Of a stretch of DNA of 64,000 bases, positions 43,668 through 52,129 are shown piece by piece; the stretch's first letter is position 1; each line of letters begins with the position of its first letter. The notes under the pieces were generated by a model. It was not told where the DNA came from. It did not search any database and worked only from the letters and a program-made list of their open reading frames with translations. The DNA is taken from contig NZ_VCYH01000003.1 in NCBI RefSeq assembly GCF_030464345.1, positions 248,001 through 312,000 of the forward strand, in the 5' to 3' direction. This DNA is from Methanoculleus frigidifontis. GTDB taxonomy: Archaea > Halobacteriota > Methanomicrobia > Methanomicrobiales > Methanoculleaceae. The position numbers were made by a program, and so were the translations under genes.

Positions 43668-44069
43668 ATGGCTATGGCAACCGACTACTATGAACTGGCG
43701 GCGCTCGCGGATCAGCTCTTCGCGATCAGCAGCGACGACGACGAGAAGCTGGCGGGGACGCTCGACGACCTCGACCCGGAGGTGCGGCGCGAACTTCTGG
43801 CGTCCGATCTCCTGAACGCCTATCAGGTCTTCTTTTACTTCTTCCGGGAGCGGCCCGGAGACCTCGTGGAAGACCGCCTGCTGCTGCACGCCGCATCGGA
43901 TCTGGCAACAGGCGTCGTCATCGACGAGTTCGATATCTACGAGGTGATCCTCTCGGTGCAGGACGGCGCTCCCGTCATCACCGTCACCGACGGCGAGGAG
44001 GAGCTTGCGCGGTTCACCGGGCGGTCTGCCCTGCGCGACCTTGAGCGCTTCCTGGACGACGGCCTCTAG
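43668..44069 (+). CDS. acidic hypothetical protein
   Basis: This acidic 133-residue soluble protein has a helical first half (YYELAALADQLFAI, KLAGTLDDLDPEVRRELLAS) and a beta-rich second half (IYEVILSVQDGAPVITVTDG). GGAG lies seven bases before the ATG at 43668. The frame is open far upstream, but that part is a shadow of the minus-strand genes. It is convergent with the UPF0280 gene, overlapping by four bases. No family was recognised. Confidence 0.6.
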   Translation: MAMATDYYELAALADQLFAISSDDDEKLAGTLDDLDPEVRRELLASDLLNAYQVFFYFFRERPGDLVEDRLLLHAASDLATGVVIDEFDIYEVILSVQDGAPVITVTDGEEELARFTGRSALRDLERFLDDGL

Positions 44070-44785
44070 ATGATGCCCTTTCCCGACGTGATCAGCGCTT
44101 CGCTGACATCGGCCCGGACGACCGGGGGGAGGTCGCCCCACCGCTTCACCTCTTCGCCGGCGACGGCGAGGACGCCGGTCACCGCCGTCCCGTTGAGCGC
44201 GCCGAAGAGCGCGTCGTCGTCCCCGGTGCCGAGCCGGTTGCAGAGCGCGGTCGCCCAGGCGTCCGCCACCGAAACGTCGGGCGAGAAGACGACGACCGCA
44301 TCGGCAACCCCGAAACTGATCGACGGGCCGACGGTCGCCGATGAGGTGCAGATCCCGAGGACCTCCGGCTGCGGCGGGACGGCGAAGGCGAAGCGGCTCG
44401 AGAGGGTCGAGGCGCCCGCGTAGATGCCCACCCGCACCGGGCGGTCGGAGATGAGCGCGATATCGCCGCCGTTGTCGACGATCCCGAAGGCCGCCCCTGT
44501 CTCCCGCATCGCCTCCACCCCTGCCCAGGCGATGGTGCCCGCGACCGCCGCCATCGGGCCGACGCCTGCATTCTCTCCCGCGGCCGCCATCCGGCCGGCA
44601 ACCCTGCCCGGCGAGGCCGGAAGATAGGGATCGAGGGTTGCGCCGAAGAACGGGTCGGCTGCTATCAGCCGCTCGAGCTCCTGACGGGCGGCGAGAATGC
44701 CCTCCTTCGCCGCCTCGATGTGGGCGCTCTCCTCGGCGAGTATGGTGGTGATCGTCTGGCGGAACTGGAAATGCTCCCGGATCAT
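44066..44785 (-). CDS. UPF0280/COG2122 protein, sulfur transfer in homocysteine synthesis
   Basis: The 239-residue protein has the UPF0280 landmarks MAAVAGTIAWAGVEAM, GIVDNGGDIALIS, ICTSSATVGPSISFG and DAWATALCNRLG. In Methanosarcina acetivorans the COG2122 protein was reported to take part, with COG1900 and a NIL-ferredoxin protein, in persulfide-dependent homocysteine synthesis (recalled from the literature). Here all three genes are consecutive and overlap by four bases each (44782-44785 and 45180-45183), which strongly supports a shared pathway. The ATG at 44785 is used because the upstream part of the frame shadows the ferredoxin gene. Confidence 0.88.
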   Translation of the reverse strand: MIREHFQFRQTITTILAEESAHIEAAKEGILAARQELERLIAADPFFGATLDPYLPASPGRVAGRMAAAGENAGVGPMAAVAGTIAWAGVEAMRETGAAFGIVDNGGDIALISDRPVRVGIYAGASTLSSRFAFAVPPQPEVLGICTSSATVGPSISFGVADAVVVFSPDVSVADAWATALCNRLGTGDDDALFGALNGTAVTGVLAVAGEEVKRWGDLPPVVRADVSEALITSGKGII

Positions 44786-45183
44786 TGCTGCTGCGAGAGC
44801 GCCTGGTGCGGGCACGCCCTGATGCATTTGCCGCAGAGAACGCAGGCGCCCTGCCTGACCTGTATCCTCCAGTCCGCATCGAAGGAGAAGACGTTCTGCG
44901 GGCAGACGCTGATGCAGGCGCCGCAGTCGATGCACTCCTCCTCATCCCTGACGATGGCGTTCCGCTCCAGCGACCGGACGCTGATCCCCGTCTCTTCCAT
45001 GCGCCTGCGGATGAGGTCGGCGTCCTGGTCAGGGACGTCGATCAGCACTTCGCCGGCCGTCGAGTCGATGTTGGCCTTCTCCACGTTGATGAGGACGCCG
45101 GTCTCTTTGACGATCCGGGCGATCACCGGCTGCCTGCCCGGGTCGCTCTCCCGTTTGCGGGAGAATGTCAGCAGGAGTTTCAT
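44782..45183 (-). CDS. NIL-domain ferredoxin, partner of L-aspartate semialdehyde sulfurtransferase
   Basis: The 133-residue protein has an N-terminal NIL/ACT-like domain (about 1-75, PVIARIVKETGVLINVEKANI) and two 4Fe-4S motifs: CIDCGACISVCP and CVLCGKCIRACP. This is the arrangement of the NIL-ferredoxin encoded beside the COG1900 protein in Methanosarcina, which supplies electrons for sulfur insertion during homocysteine synthesis. The ATG at 45183 has GGGAGG about nine bases upstream, inside the preceding gene. It overlaps both neighbours. Confidence 0.9.
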   Translation of the reverse strand: MKLLLTFSRKRESDPGRQPVIARIVKETGVLINVEKANIDSTAGEVLIDVPDQDADLIRRRMEETGISVRSLERNAIVRDEEECIDCGACISVCPQNVFSFDADWRIQVRQGACVLCGKCIRACPHQALSQQQ

Positions 45184-46688
45184 CGCTGCCACCTCCCGCC
45201 GAAGAGCTTGCCGAGATCAATCGCCGAGAGGATCCCGACGACCCGGTTCTCCTTGTCCACGACCGGCAGGGCGCTGATGTTGTTCCGCTCGAGTTTCTGC
45301 GCCGCAATGTCCACCGGCTCCTCCGGGTGGGTCTTGATCACGTTCTTGGTCATGATGTCCCGGACGAGATTGTTCTTCCCGTCGTGGACGACCGCTTTTG
45401 AGACGTCGAAGGTCGTGACGATGCCGACCAGCATCCCGTTTCTGTCCAGCACCGGCAGGTGGTTCGTCTCACCCTTGAGCAGTTTCCGGGCGGCCGTCTT
45501 GATCTTCTCGTCCTCGGTGATGCTGACCGCCTTCGTGTTCATGAGCTCCCGGACACGGGGCGCCCGTGCGGTCTCCCGCATCGACTGCGCCCTTCTCTCT
45601 GCGTTGATCGACCGTGTGGGGAGGGCGAGCTCCATGCTCCCGGCCTCGATCCACCGTTTCAGTTCGGCCGCCACCTCCCGGGCCTTCCGGTAGCTCGAGA
45701 GCGGCGATGTCTTGACCCGATCGCCCTCGAGCTCGACGCTGCCGCTCTTCAGCTCCGCGTAGCTGACCTTTTTTAGCGACGGGCGGTCGCGGCGCGGGAT
45801 CCCATAATCGATGATCTCGGTCAGGATGTCCTCGTCCCGCACCGCCGTGCTCCTGACGATCGAAAGGTCGAGCACCGGGATGGGGACGCCGACGCCGACG
45901 TAGAGGGTCGTTCCGTATCCGGGCATCACCGCAGCGCGGAGAAACTCCTGCCGCATCTGCTTCATATCCCCGGTCACCATCAGGTTTCCAAACCCGCTTC
46001 CGGCCGAGTGCTGGGTGCCCTCACCGATGATCATCCCCTGCGTTCCGCCGAGGAATATCGGCACCCCGCCGCCGATGACCCGGAATGCGGGATCGTTCGG
46101 GAGCGGGGAGAGCGTCCCGGCGCCTGAGTAGGTGATGTTCCCGCACCGCGGGAGCAGCGTCCCCATATAGGTGTACAGCTGCCGGTCGCCGGCGTTCGCC
46201 GCTGCGTTGTAGCGCTGAAAGGCGTTGCGCGGGTTGACCATGATCGCCTGGTTCAGGTCTTCGAGCAGCACCTCGGTGGTGATCGCCCGCCTGGGATAGC
46301 AGTCGGTTCCGTGCGAGGTCGCCCGGAGCTCCACGGCCTTTCCTGCCACCAGGTCTTCAAGGACGTGTGCGCCGCCGTAGTACTCGCTGTTGCCGGCGGA
46401 TGCCTGGGTCGCCCCCAGGTAGGCATCGACGGCTGCAATCCCGGCATATGCCTCGACGTCGTTGAGCCATACCCGCTCCATCCGGATCGGGGGGTCGGCG
46501 TGCCCGAAGTTGAAGAAGGCGCCCGATGAGCACATCGCCCCGAACGTCCCGGTCGTGACGACATCGACCTCTTCGAGCGCTCCTTCTTCTCCGAGCTCGT
46601 CGACGATGGCGGGCATCTCCTCGGCGGTGACAACCCGCGCGTTCCCGTCGCGTATTCGCGTATTAATTACCTCGAGGGACTTTTCCAT
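45180..46688 (-). CDS. L-aspartate semialdehyde sulfurtransferase (COG1900/DUF39 with CBS pair)
   Basis: The 502-residue protein has a DUF39 catalytic region (residues 1-360) and two C-terminal CBS domains (about 375-495, MNTKAVSITEDEKIKTAARK and IMTKNVIKTHPEEPVDIAAQK). In methanogens this protein converts aspartate semialdehyde to homocysteine by sulfur transfer (EC 2.8.1.16). Cys53 in GAMCSSGAFFNFG and Cys130 in GTDCYPRR are the likely persulfide-bearing residues, from family knowledge. On the minus strand a TATA-like CATTAAATATTC lies about 20-30 bases before the ATG, so a leaderless mRNA is probable. It is the first gene of the sulfur operon. Confidence 0.92.
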   Translation of the reverse strand: MEKSLEVINTRIRDGNARVVTAEEMPAIVDELGEEGALEEVDVVTTGTFGAMCSSGAFFNFGHADPPIRMERVWLNDVEAYAGIAAVDAYLGATQASAGNSEYYGGAHVLEDLVAGKAVELRATSHGTDCYPRRAITTEVLLEDLNQAIMVNPRNAFQRYNAAANAGDRQLYTYMGTLLPRCGNITYSGAGTLSPLPNDPAFRVIGGGVPIFLGGTQGMIIGEGTQHSAGSGFGNLMVTGDMKQMRQEFLRAAVMPGYGTTLYVGVGVPIPVLDLSIVRSTAVRDEDILTEIIDYGIPRRDRPSLKKVSYAELKSGSVELEGDRVKTSPLSSYRKAREVAAELKRWIEAGSMELALPTRSINAERRAQSMRETARAPRVRELMNTKAVSITEDEKIKTAARKLLKGETNHLPVLDRNGMLVGIVTTFDVSKAVVHDGKNNLVRDIMTKNVIKTHPEEPVDIAAQKLERNNISALPVVDKENRVVGILSAIDLGKLFGGRWQR

Positions 46689-46706
46689 ATGAATATGTTC
46701 TTTCGA

Positions 46707-46719
46707 GAATATTTAATGC
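46707..46719 (-). promoter_or_regulatory. TATA box of the homocysteine sulfur operon
   Basis: GCATTAAATATTC on the minus strand, 19-31 bases before the ATG at 46688. This spacing predicts a leaderless transcript. Confidence 0.5.
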
Positions 46720-46759
46720 TGTTGGCAATTACTTTGGGTAATATGACCTATTTTATGCC

Positions 46760-47491
46760 ATGATCGCTATAGCTGTAGATATGGAGATTGCCGGGTTCAT
46801 CCGGGAGATGGAGCGGATTGCAGACCCGTGTCTGGCGGAAGAGTTCGACTGCGGGCGGATCGGGCTCATCGTCGAGGGGAAACCCGAGGTCGGGACCGTC
46901 TGCTGCGCCCTCGACGCTACAGAGGCCGTCGTCGACCGCGCAGCGGCGCTGGAAGCGGATATGCTGGTCGTTCACCATACGCCCCTCTGGCAGCCCCTCA
47001 CCGCTGTTCGGGGAGCGACGATGCGCCTCCTTCGGGCGGTGCTCGACGCCGGGATGAACCTCTATGTGATGCACACCAACTTCGACCGTGCGCCGGGCGG
47101 CGTCAACGACACGCTTGCGGCGATCCTCGATCTCGAGAACGCCGAACCGATGTCGCTCGGTGTCGTGGGGGATTGCCGGATATCGCTCGACGAGATCGGG
47201 CGGCGGCTCGGCCATGGGGGGCTGCGGGTATGGGGGGAGATCGACCGCGCCGAGAGGCTTGCGGTCATCGGCGGAAGCGGGTTCGATCCCGCGTTCATCG
47301 CCGAGGCAGCCGACCTCGGCGCGGACGCCTTCCTCTCCGCGGAGCTGAAGCACAGCGTCGCCCGGGCAGCGCCCATCCCCTGCATCGAGGCGACCCACTA
47401 CGCTCTCGAGGCACCTGCCATGGAAGCACTTGCGGGCCGCATGAGCTGGCATTTTATCCCCGATCCGCCATACGTGGTACTGGTACCATGA
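46760..47491 (+). CDS. NIF3 / DUF34 family dinuclear-metal protein
   Basis: The 243-residue protein shows the NIF3 pattern: LAEEFDCGRIGLIVEG, ALDATEAVVDRA, ADMLVVHHTPLW (metal His-His), MHTNFDRAPGGVNDTLA, and near the C-terminus AFLSAELKHSVAR with a following THYALEAPAMEALA. NIF3 proteins form hexamers with a two-metal site; their biochemical role is unclear and GTP cyclohydrolase-like activity has been proposed. The start is ATG 46760, or ATG 46781, which fits the usual N-terminus (MEIAGFIREMERIA) equally well. The next gene starts within its stop codon. Confidence 0.88.
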   Translation: MIAIAVDMEIAGFIREMERIADPCLAEEFDCGRIGLIVEGKPEVGTVCCALDATEAVVDRAAALEADMLVVHHTPLWQPLTAVRGATMRLLRAVLDAGMNLYVMHTNFDRAPGGVNDTLAAILDLENAEPMSLGVVGDCRISLDEIGRRLGHGGLRVWGEIDRAERLAVIGGSGFDPAFIAEAADLGADAFLSAELKHSVARAAPIPCIEATHYALEAPAMEALAGRMSWHFIPDPPYVVLVP

Positions 47492-47805
47492 GTCTGCTGC
47501 CGCCGCCGGCCGGCCGGGAGAGAATCCTGGACCCGGCGTTTCGCGAGCGGATGGTCGCCCGACACGGGGAGCGCGGCAGGAAGGCGCTCCGTGCGGTCGA
47601 AGACGGCAGGGTGAAGCGCTACCGCGACTTCTTCGTCGTCGTGGGCAGGAGCAGCGAGTACGTCGTGGAGGCGGACTTCTGCACCTGCAGCGATTTCATC
47701 TTCCGCGGCCGCGAGTGCTGGCATATTCTTGCCGTGCAGGTAGCGGAGCAGACCGGGCTCTACGAATCCTACGACCTCTGGTACCAGGACACCTGGCAGC
47801 CGTAA
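47488..47805 (+). CDS. SWIM zinc-finger protein
   Basis: The 105-residue protein holds a SWIM motif: ADFCTCSDFIFRGRECWHIL, i.e. Cys-x-Cys, then Cys-x-His. An N-terminal basic helical part precedes it (ERMVARHGERGRKALRA). SWIM domains bind zinc and often DNA or protein, for example in archaeal Rad51-paralogue partners. The ATG at 47488 overlaps the NIF3 stop by four bases (ATGA), so translation is coupled. Confidence 0.8.
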   Translation: MSLLPPPAGRERILDPAFRERMVARHGERGRKALRAVEDGRVKRYRDFFVVVGRSSEYVVEADFCTCSDFIFRGRECWHILAVQVAEQTGLYESYDLWYQDTWQP

Positions 47806-47866
47806 CGGCAGAGTAAAAACACATTTATCAGTCGCAGAAGAATAAGTTACCAATACGTGATTCTCA

Positions 47867-50608
47867 ATGCTCGAGGAAGAATATACGCTTGACTATTTTC
47901 GATCCCAGGGTCTTATACGGAAGGAGTGCACGAAGTGCGGGGCGGCATTCTGGACACGTGACCCTGACCGTGAGTTCTGCGGGGATGCCCCCTGCGTACG
48001 CTACGACTTTATCGGAAGCCCCGTCTTCAACCCCCACACCGTGGACGAGATGCGGGAAGCATTCCTCTCCTTCTTTGAACGCCACGGGCACACCCGGCTT
48101 GAGCGCTATCCCGTGGCCGCCCGGTGGAGGGACGATATCTACCTGACCATCGCCTCCATCGCGGACTTCCAGCCGTTCGTGACGAGCGGTGTCGTTCCGC
48201 CGCCGGCGAACCCGCTGACCATCTCCCAGCCCTGCATCCGCTTAAACGACCTCGACTCGGTCGGCCGCTCCGGCCGCCACCTGACGCAGTTTGAGATGAT
48301 GGCGCACCACGCCTTCAATACCCCGGGCGAGGAGCTCTACTGGAAGGACGAGACCGTAGCCCTCTGTGAGGAGTTTATTGCCTCCATCGGCGGCGATCTC
48401 GCCGCCGTCACCTACAAGGAGCACCCCTGGATCGGCGGCGGGAACGCCGGAGCGTCGGTTGAGGTGCTGATCGGCGGCCTTGAGGTCGCCACGCTGGTCT
48501 TCATGAACCTCGGGCGCGAGAAGACCGCTCACCCGCCGGTGGAGCTCGACGGGACGCCGTACTACCCGATGGATCTGCGGATCGTCGATACCGGCTACGG
48601 GCTCGAACGCTTTGTCTGGGCGTCGCGCGGGTCGCCGACGATATACGACGCGGTCTTCCCCGAGATGGTGAGCCGCCTGATGCACTCCGCAAATCTCGAG
48701 TATCTCCTTGATAATGCTGAGTTCACAAAGATCCTCGGGCTGAATGCGCGGTTTGCCGGAGTCATGGACATCTCCGGGACGAACCTCTACAAACTCCGCA
48801 AAAGGGTGGCGGAGGCGATCGATGTCCCGCTCGAGAAGCTCGAGCGGATGATCGGCCCTATCGAGAAGGTTTACGCCATCGCCGACCACACCCGGTGCCT
48901 GGCCTATATGCTCGGCGACTGTATCGTCCCGTCGAACGTCCGCGAGGGATATCTCGCCCGCCTGGTGCTCCGCCGCACCCTCCGGATGATGAACGACATC
49001 CGGGTGGAGGACGACCTTGCAGACCTGATCGAGCAGCAGATGCGGACGGTGGGCCTGGATGCCTTTGATCAGGACCTCGATGTCGTCCGCGAGATCGTTG
49101 CGAACGAGGTCGGCCGGTATGCGGCCACGCTCGAGCGCGGGACGCGGATCGTCCAGAAGATCGCGAAGTCCTACAAGAAGAAGAGCGAGCGGGTTCCGCT
49201 CGCCGAGGTGATCACCCTCTACGACTCCCACGGCATTCCGCCCGAGATGATCCGGGAGGTTGCAGCGGCCGAGGGAGCGGTCGTCGAGGTGCCGGACAAC
49301 TTCTACTCCCTGATTGCGGATATCCACTCGGAATCGCAGAAGGACGAGGCCGCCGACCCGTTCGCCGCCTACCGCGAGCGGGTGGAGTCGCTCCCGCCGA
49401 CGAAGAAGCTCTACTACGATCTTCCTGCCGAGATCGAGTTCGAGGCGATGGTGCTGGACTACTTCGACGGGTTTGTCGTCCTCGACCAGTCGCTCTTCTA
49501 CCCTGAAGGCGGCGGCCAGCCCTCGGACACCGGCACCCTGGTCGCCTCGGATAGCATGGTCCGCATCGAGGAGGCGATCAAACTCGGCGAGGTTGTCCTG
49601 CACCGGGTGAAGGGCGGAAGCCTGAAACGCGGAGAGCGGGTCAAGGGGATGGTCGATGAGGAGCGGCGCTGGTCGCTGATGCGGCACCACACCGCCACCC
49701 ACGTCCTGCTCCACGCCGCAAAGGCCGTGCTCGGTGCGCACGTCCACCAGGCCGGCGCACAGAAGGGGAGTGAGACCTCCCGGCTGGATGTCAGGCACTA
49801 CCGGCACATCACCCCGGACGAACTGCGCCGGATCGAGATCGAGGCCAACCGGATGGTGATGGCCGATATCCCGATCTATATCAGGATTGAAGAGCGCACC
49901 CGTGCCGAGCAGAAGTACGGGTTCGTCCTCTACCAGGGCGGCGTGCCGCCCGGCAGGGATATCCGGACGGTGCAGGTCGGCGGAGACGTGCAGGCCTGTG
50001 CGGGTACGCACTGCCGCACGACCGGTGAGATCGGCCCGATCAAGGTAGTCGCCGTCGAGCATATCCAGGACGGCGTCGAGCGGCTCGTCTTTGCCGCCGG
50101 CATCGCCGCCGTCTACGCCATGCAGCACCTCGAGGATCTCCTCCGCTCCTCCGCCGAGGTGGTGAGCGTCCAGCCCGAGAACCTCCCTGCCACCGTGGCG
50201 CGGTTCTTCGGCGAGTGGAAGGATCAGAAAAAGGAGATCGAGCGGCTGCGCCAGAAGGTCGTCGATCTCGAGCTGCAGAGCCTGGAGGGCGAGGTCGTCG
50301 AGGGCGTGCAGGTCGTGGTGCGACGGGTCGATGCGGCCGCAAAGGAGCTCGTTGCGCTCGCGAGCAGCATCTCGGACGCAGGCGGCGTCGCCCTCCTCGT
50401 CGGTGCGAATGAGAAGGCGACCGTCGTCGCCGCCTCCGGCAGCCCCGCGGTGAACGCGGCAGAGATCGTCCGCGAGGTCTGCGGCATCCTCGGCGGACGC
50501 GGCGGCGGCAAACCGACGCTGGCGCAGGGCGGCGGGCCCGACACCGCAAAGATTGATATCGCCCTTGAGAAAGGGCGGGCGCAGATACTCGAAACACTGT
50601 ATGGTTGA
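47867..50608 (+). CDS. alaS: alanyl-tRNA synthetase
   Basis: AlaRS charges tRNA-Ala. The 913-residue protein has the archaeal N-terminal zinc-like segment (CTKCGAAFWTRDPDREFCG), class II catalytic regions (FEMMAHHAFNTPGEELYWKD, MDLRIVDTGYGLERFVW), the tRNA-recognition domain, and an editing domain with RHHTATHVLLHAA and CAGTHCRTTGEIG. A DHHA1-like C-terminal domain ends it (GGRGGGKPTLAQGGG). The length is as expected for archaeal AlaRS. The next gene starts eight bases before its stop. Confidence 0.97.
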   Translation: MLEEEYTLDYFRSQGLIRKECTKCGAAFWTRDPDREFCGDAPCVRYDFIGSPVFNPHTVDEMREAFLSFFERHGHTRLERYPVAARWRDDIYLTIASIADFQPFVTSGVVPPPANPLTISQPCIRLNDLDSVGRSGRHLTQFEMMAHHAFNTPGEELYWKDETVALCEEFIASIGGDLAAVTYKEHPWIGGGNAGASVEVLIGGLEVATLVFMNLGREKTAHPPVELDGTPYYPMDLRIVDTGYGLERFVWASRGSPTIYDAVFPEMVSRLMHSANLEYLLDNAEFTKILGLNARFAGVMDISGTNLYKLRKRVAEAIDVPLEKLERMIGPIEKVYAIADHTRCLAYMLGDCIVPSNVREGYLARLVLRRTLRMMNDIRVEDDLADLIEQQMRTVGLDAFDQDLDVVREIVANEVGRYAATLERGTRIVQKIAKSYKKKSERVPLAEVITLYDSHGIPPEMIREVAAAEGAVVEVPDNFYSLIADIHSESQKDEAADPFAAYRERVESLPPTKKLYYDLPAEIEFEAMVLDYFDGFVVLDQSLFYPEGGGQPSDTGTLVASDSMVRIEEAIKLGEVVLHRVKGGSLKRGERVKGMVDEERRWSLMRHHTATHVLLHAAKAVLGAHVHQAGAQKGSETSRLDVRHYRHITPDELRRIEIEANRMVMADIPIYIRIEERTRAEQKYGFVLYQGGVPPGRDIRTVQVGGDVQACAGTHCRTTGEIGPIKVVAVEHIQDGVERLVFAAGIAAVYAMQHLEDLLRSSAEVVSVQPENLPATVARFFGEWKDQKKEIERLRQKVVDLELQSLEGEVVEGVQVVVRRVDAAAKELVALASSISDAGGVALLVGANEKATVVAASGSPAVNAAEIVREVCGILGGRGGGKPTLAQGGGPDTAKIDIALEKGRAQILETLYG

Positions 50609-51281
50609 CGACGTTGTTGTACTGCAGCCCGGCGACGAGCGGGCGAAGAAAGTTGCCAAGGCGATGGCGAGCCAGACAGCCACCGATATGATCCGGGCGT
50701 TCGGTGAACGGCCCATGACCTCGACCGAGGTCGCGGAGTTTCTGGCGATCCCGATCACCACCGCGAGTTACCATATCGAGCACCTCCTCGAAGCGGGTAT
50801 TCTCCAGGTCGCCGATACCCGTTGGAGCAAGAAGGGGCGCGAGGTGAAGATCTACGGCCTGACGAACCAGGTGCTGATCATCGCCCCGCCGGTGAGCGAT
50901 CTCCGCTCGGTGCTGCAGAAGTACACGGCGCTCTTCGGCGTCTTCCTCCTCCTGAGCATGGCGCTCTTCAGCCTTCTCCCGGTCGCGCTGCCCGATGCCG
51001 GTATGCCGGCCAATGACGGCAGTCTCCTGTCCGTCCCGGAGCAGTACGCGCCGCCCGCTACGGGCGGCGGAGAGATCGCGGAGAGAACCTTCGGAGCACC
51101 GTCGACCGCCGACAAGGCGCTCGAAGTCCCGCCGGTCCCCTTCGCATCCCTGACGGTTCACGATCTCGTGATGGCGTTCTTCTTCGGCGGGTGCCTGGTG
51201 CTGCTTGCCCTGATGCTCTACGAGCTCCATTACTGGTGGCGCTCGGCACCGCGGGATCTCCTGCGGAAGAACGGGCGATAA
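50601..51281 (+). CDS. membrane-anchored ArsR-like winged-helix protein
   Basis: The 226-residue protein has an N-terminal ArsR-like winged helix (about 20-85: MIRAFGERPMTSTEVAEFLA, ITTASYHIEHLLEAGILQVA, REVKIYGLTNQ). A first membrane helix follows at about 107-129, then a loop of about 60 residues rich in Pro and Ala and a second membrane helix at about 189-210. Both ends would face the cytoplasm, so this is a possible membrane-bound transcription regulator. The ATG at 50601 overlaps the end of alaS by eight bases; it is unusual for a regulator to be coupled to a synthetase gene. Confidence 0.75.
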   Translation: MVDDVVVLQPGDERAKKVAKAMASQTATDMIRAFGERPMTSTEVAEFLAIPITTASYHIEHLLEAGILQVADTRWSKKGREVKIYGLTNQVLIIAPPVSDLRSVLQKYTALFGVFLLLSMALFSLLPVALPDAGMPANDGSLLSVPEQYAPPATGGGEIAERTFGAPSTADKALEVPPVPFASLTVHDLVMAFFFGGCLVLLALMLYELHYWWRSAPRDLLRKNGR

Positions 51282-52129
51282 ATCTTTTTTGAAGAGACCC
51301 CGTGAATCCGGGTGTGGGGGGGGCGTGCGAGTCCGCCCTGGGCAGATCACGAACGCGTCCCAGAAGTATTCGTGGATGGAAACGGTCGATCTGGATAGAC
51401 ACAGTCCTCTTGGCTCTCTCAAAAAAGGTGCAGCTGAGGCAGAACCTACAAGCACGATATTTCCGGGGGTATCGCGTGAGGGAAGGGTGCGGGAGGGGGC
51501 GAGCCCCATGAGCGCTACCGTGCCCTATGGGTGCACCGAAATTCCTGGTGCTATCGGCGGGGTTTGGGCACTTGATGAGGTTCCATCTCTTGCTCCGGAT
51601 GGCCGCAATCCGGGGTATTCGGGGGCACGGCTTTCCCCTGGGTATCGCCATGACTGCCCCCGCCCCTTGAGGGGCAGGGTTGATGCTGTCTGTGGATCTT
51701 TGCGGGAGACAGGGGAGGGGAAAACCCCTCCCCGGGGGGCGCTTAGCCGCCACGGTTCACGGCATGGGGAGACGCCCGGGAAAAAGGTCGTCCCCCGAAC
51801 AAGCCCGGTCCGGCACCAGCCCGGTCAGGGGAAGAACGCGGTATACGCTTGAATCCTCTTAGCTAAGGGTAGCGCTCATGGGGGTCTCCCCCTCCTGCCG
51901 GAGAATAGTGGGACGACCTCCGCATGTCGCAGGTCGGGCCTCTGATGCACCTGCTGTTCTCGCGGGAGATCGGTGGAGACGCTTCGATCCCTGATAGGGT
52001 GGCCGGTTTTTCCGCCACAACGGCCCGCGTTCGCCAACCGGCAGGGCTTCGCGATTTGCTGCAGAACCTCAAAAGCCGCTTTTCGGGCAGCGTACCTGCC
52101 TGGGTGCGCAGAAAAAAAAGGTTGGTGTA
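51282..52129. repeat. 848-base intergenic region with the second copy of the GC-rich repeat cluster
   Basis: No supported gene is seen. T6 at 51285-51290 ends the alaS unit. The stretch 51514-51676 is a gap-free near copy of 24744-24906. It is followed by a GACAGGGGAGGGGAAAACCC type hairpin block (about 51708-51735) and the CCACGGTTCACGGCATG word (about 51750-51766), in the same order as at 24.97-25.04 kb. The tail up to 52129 is ordinary sequence ending in the terminator of the PEGA gene. Confidence 0.7.
52112..52119 (-). terminator. T8 terminator of the PEGA surface protein gene
   Basis: Eight A on the plus strand read as T8 on the minus strand about ten bases after the stop at 52130. Confidence 0.5.

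Noticed and set aside
48242-50761. 839-codon open frame on the minus strand
   Set aside because: Antisense shadow of alaS, which has clear catalytic and editing motifs.
51289-51852. 187-codon plus-strand open frame
   Set aside because: It runs through the repeat block shared with 24.7-25.0 kb, whose matching region is non-coding, and its translation has no protein-like pattern.
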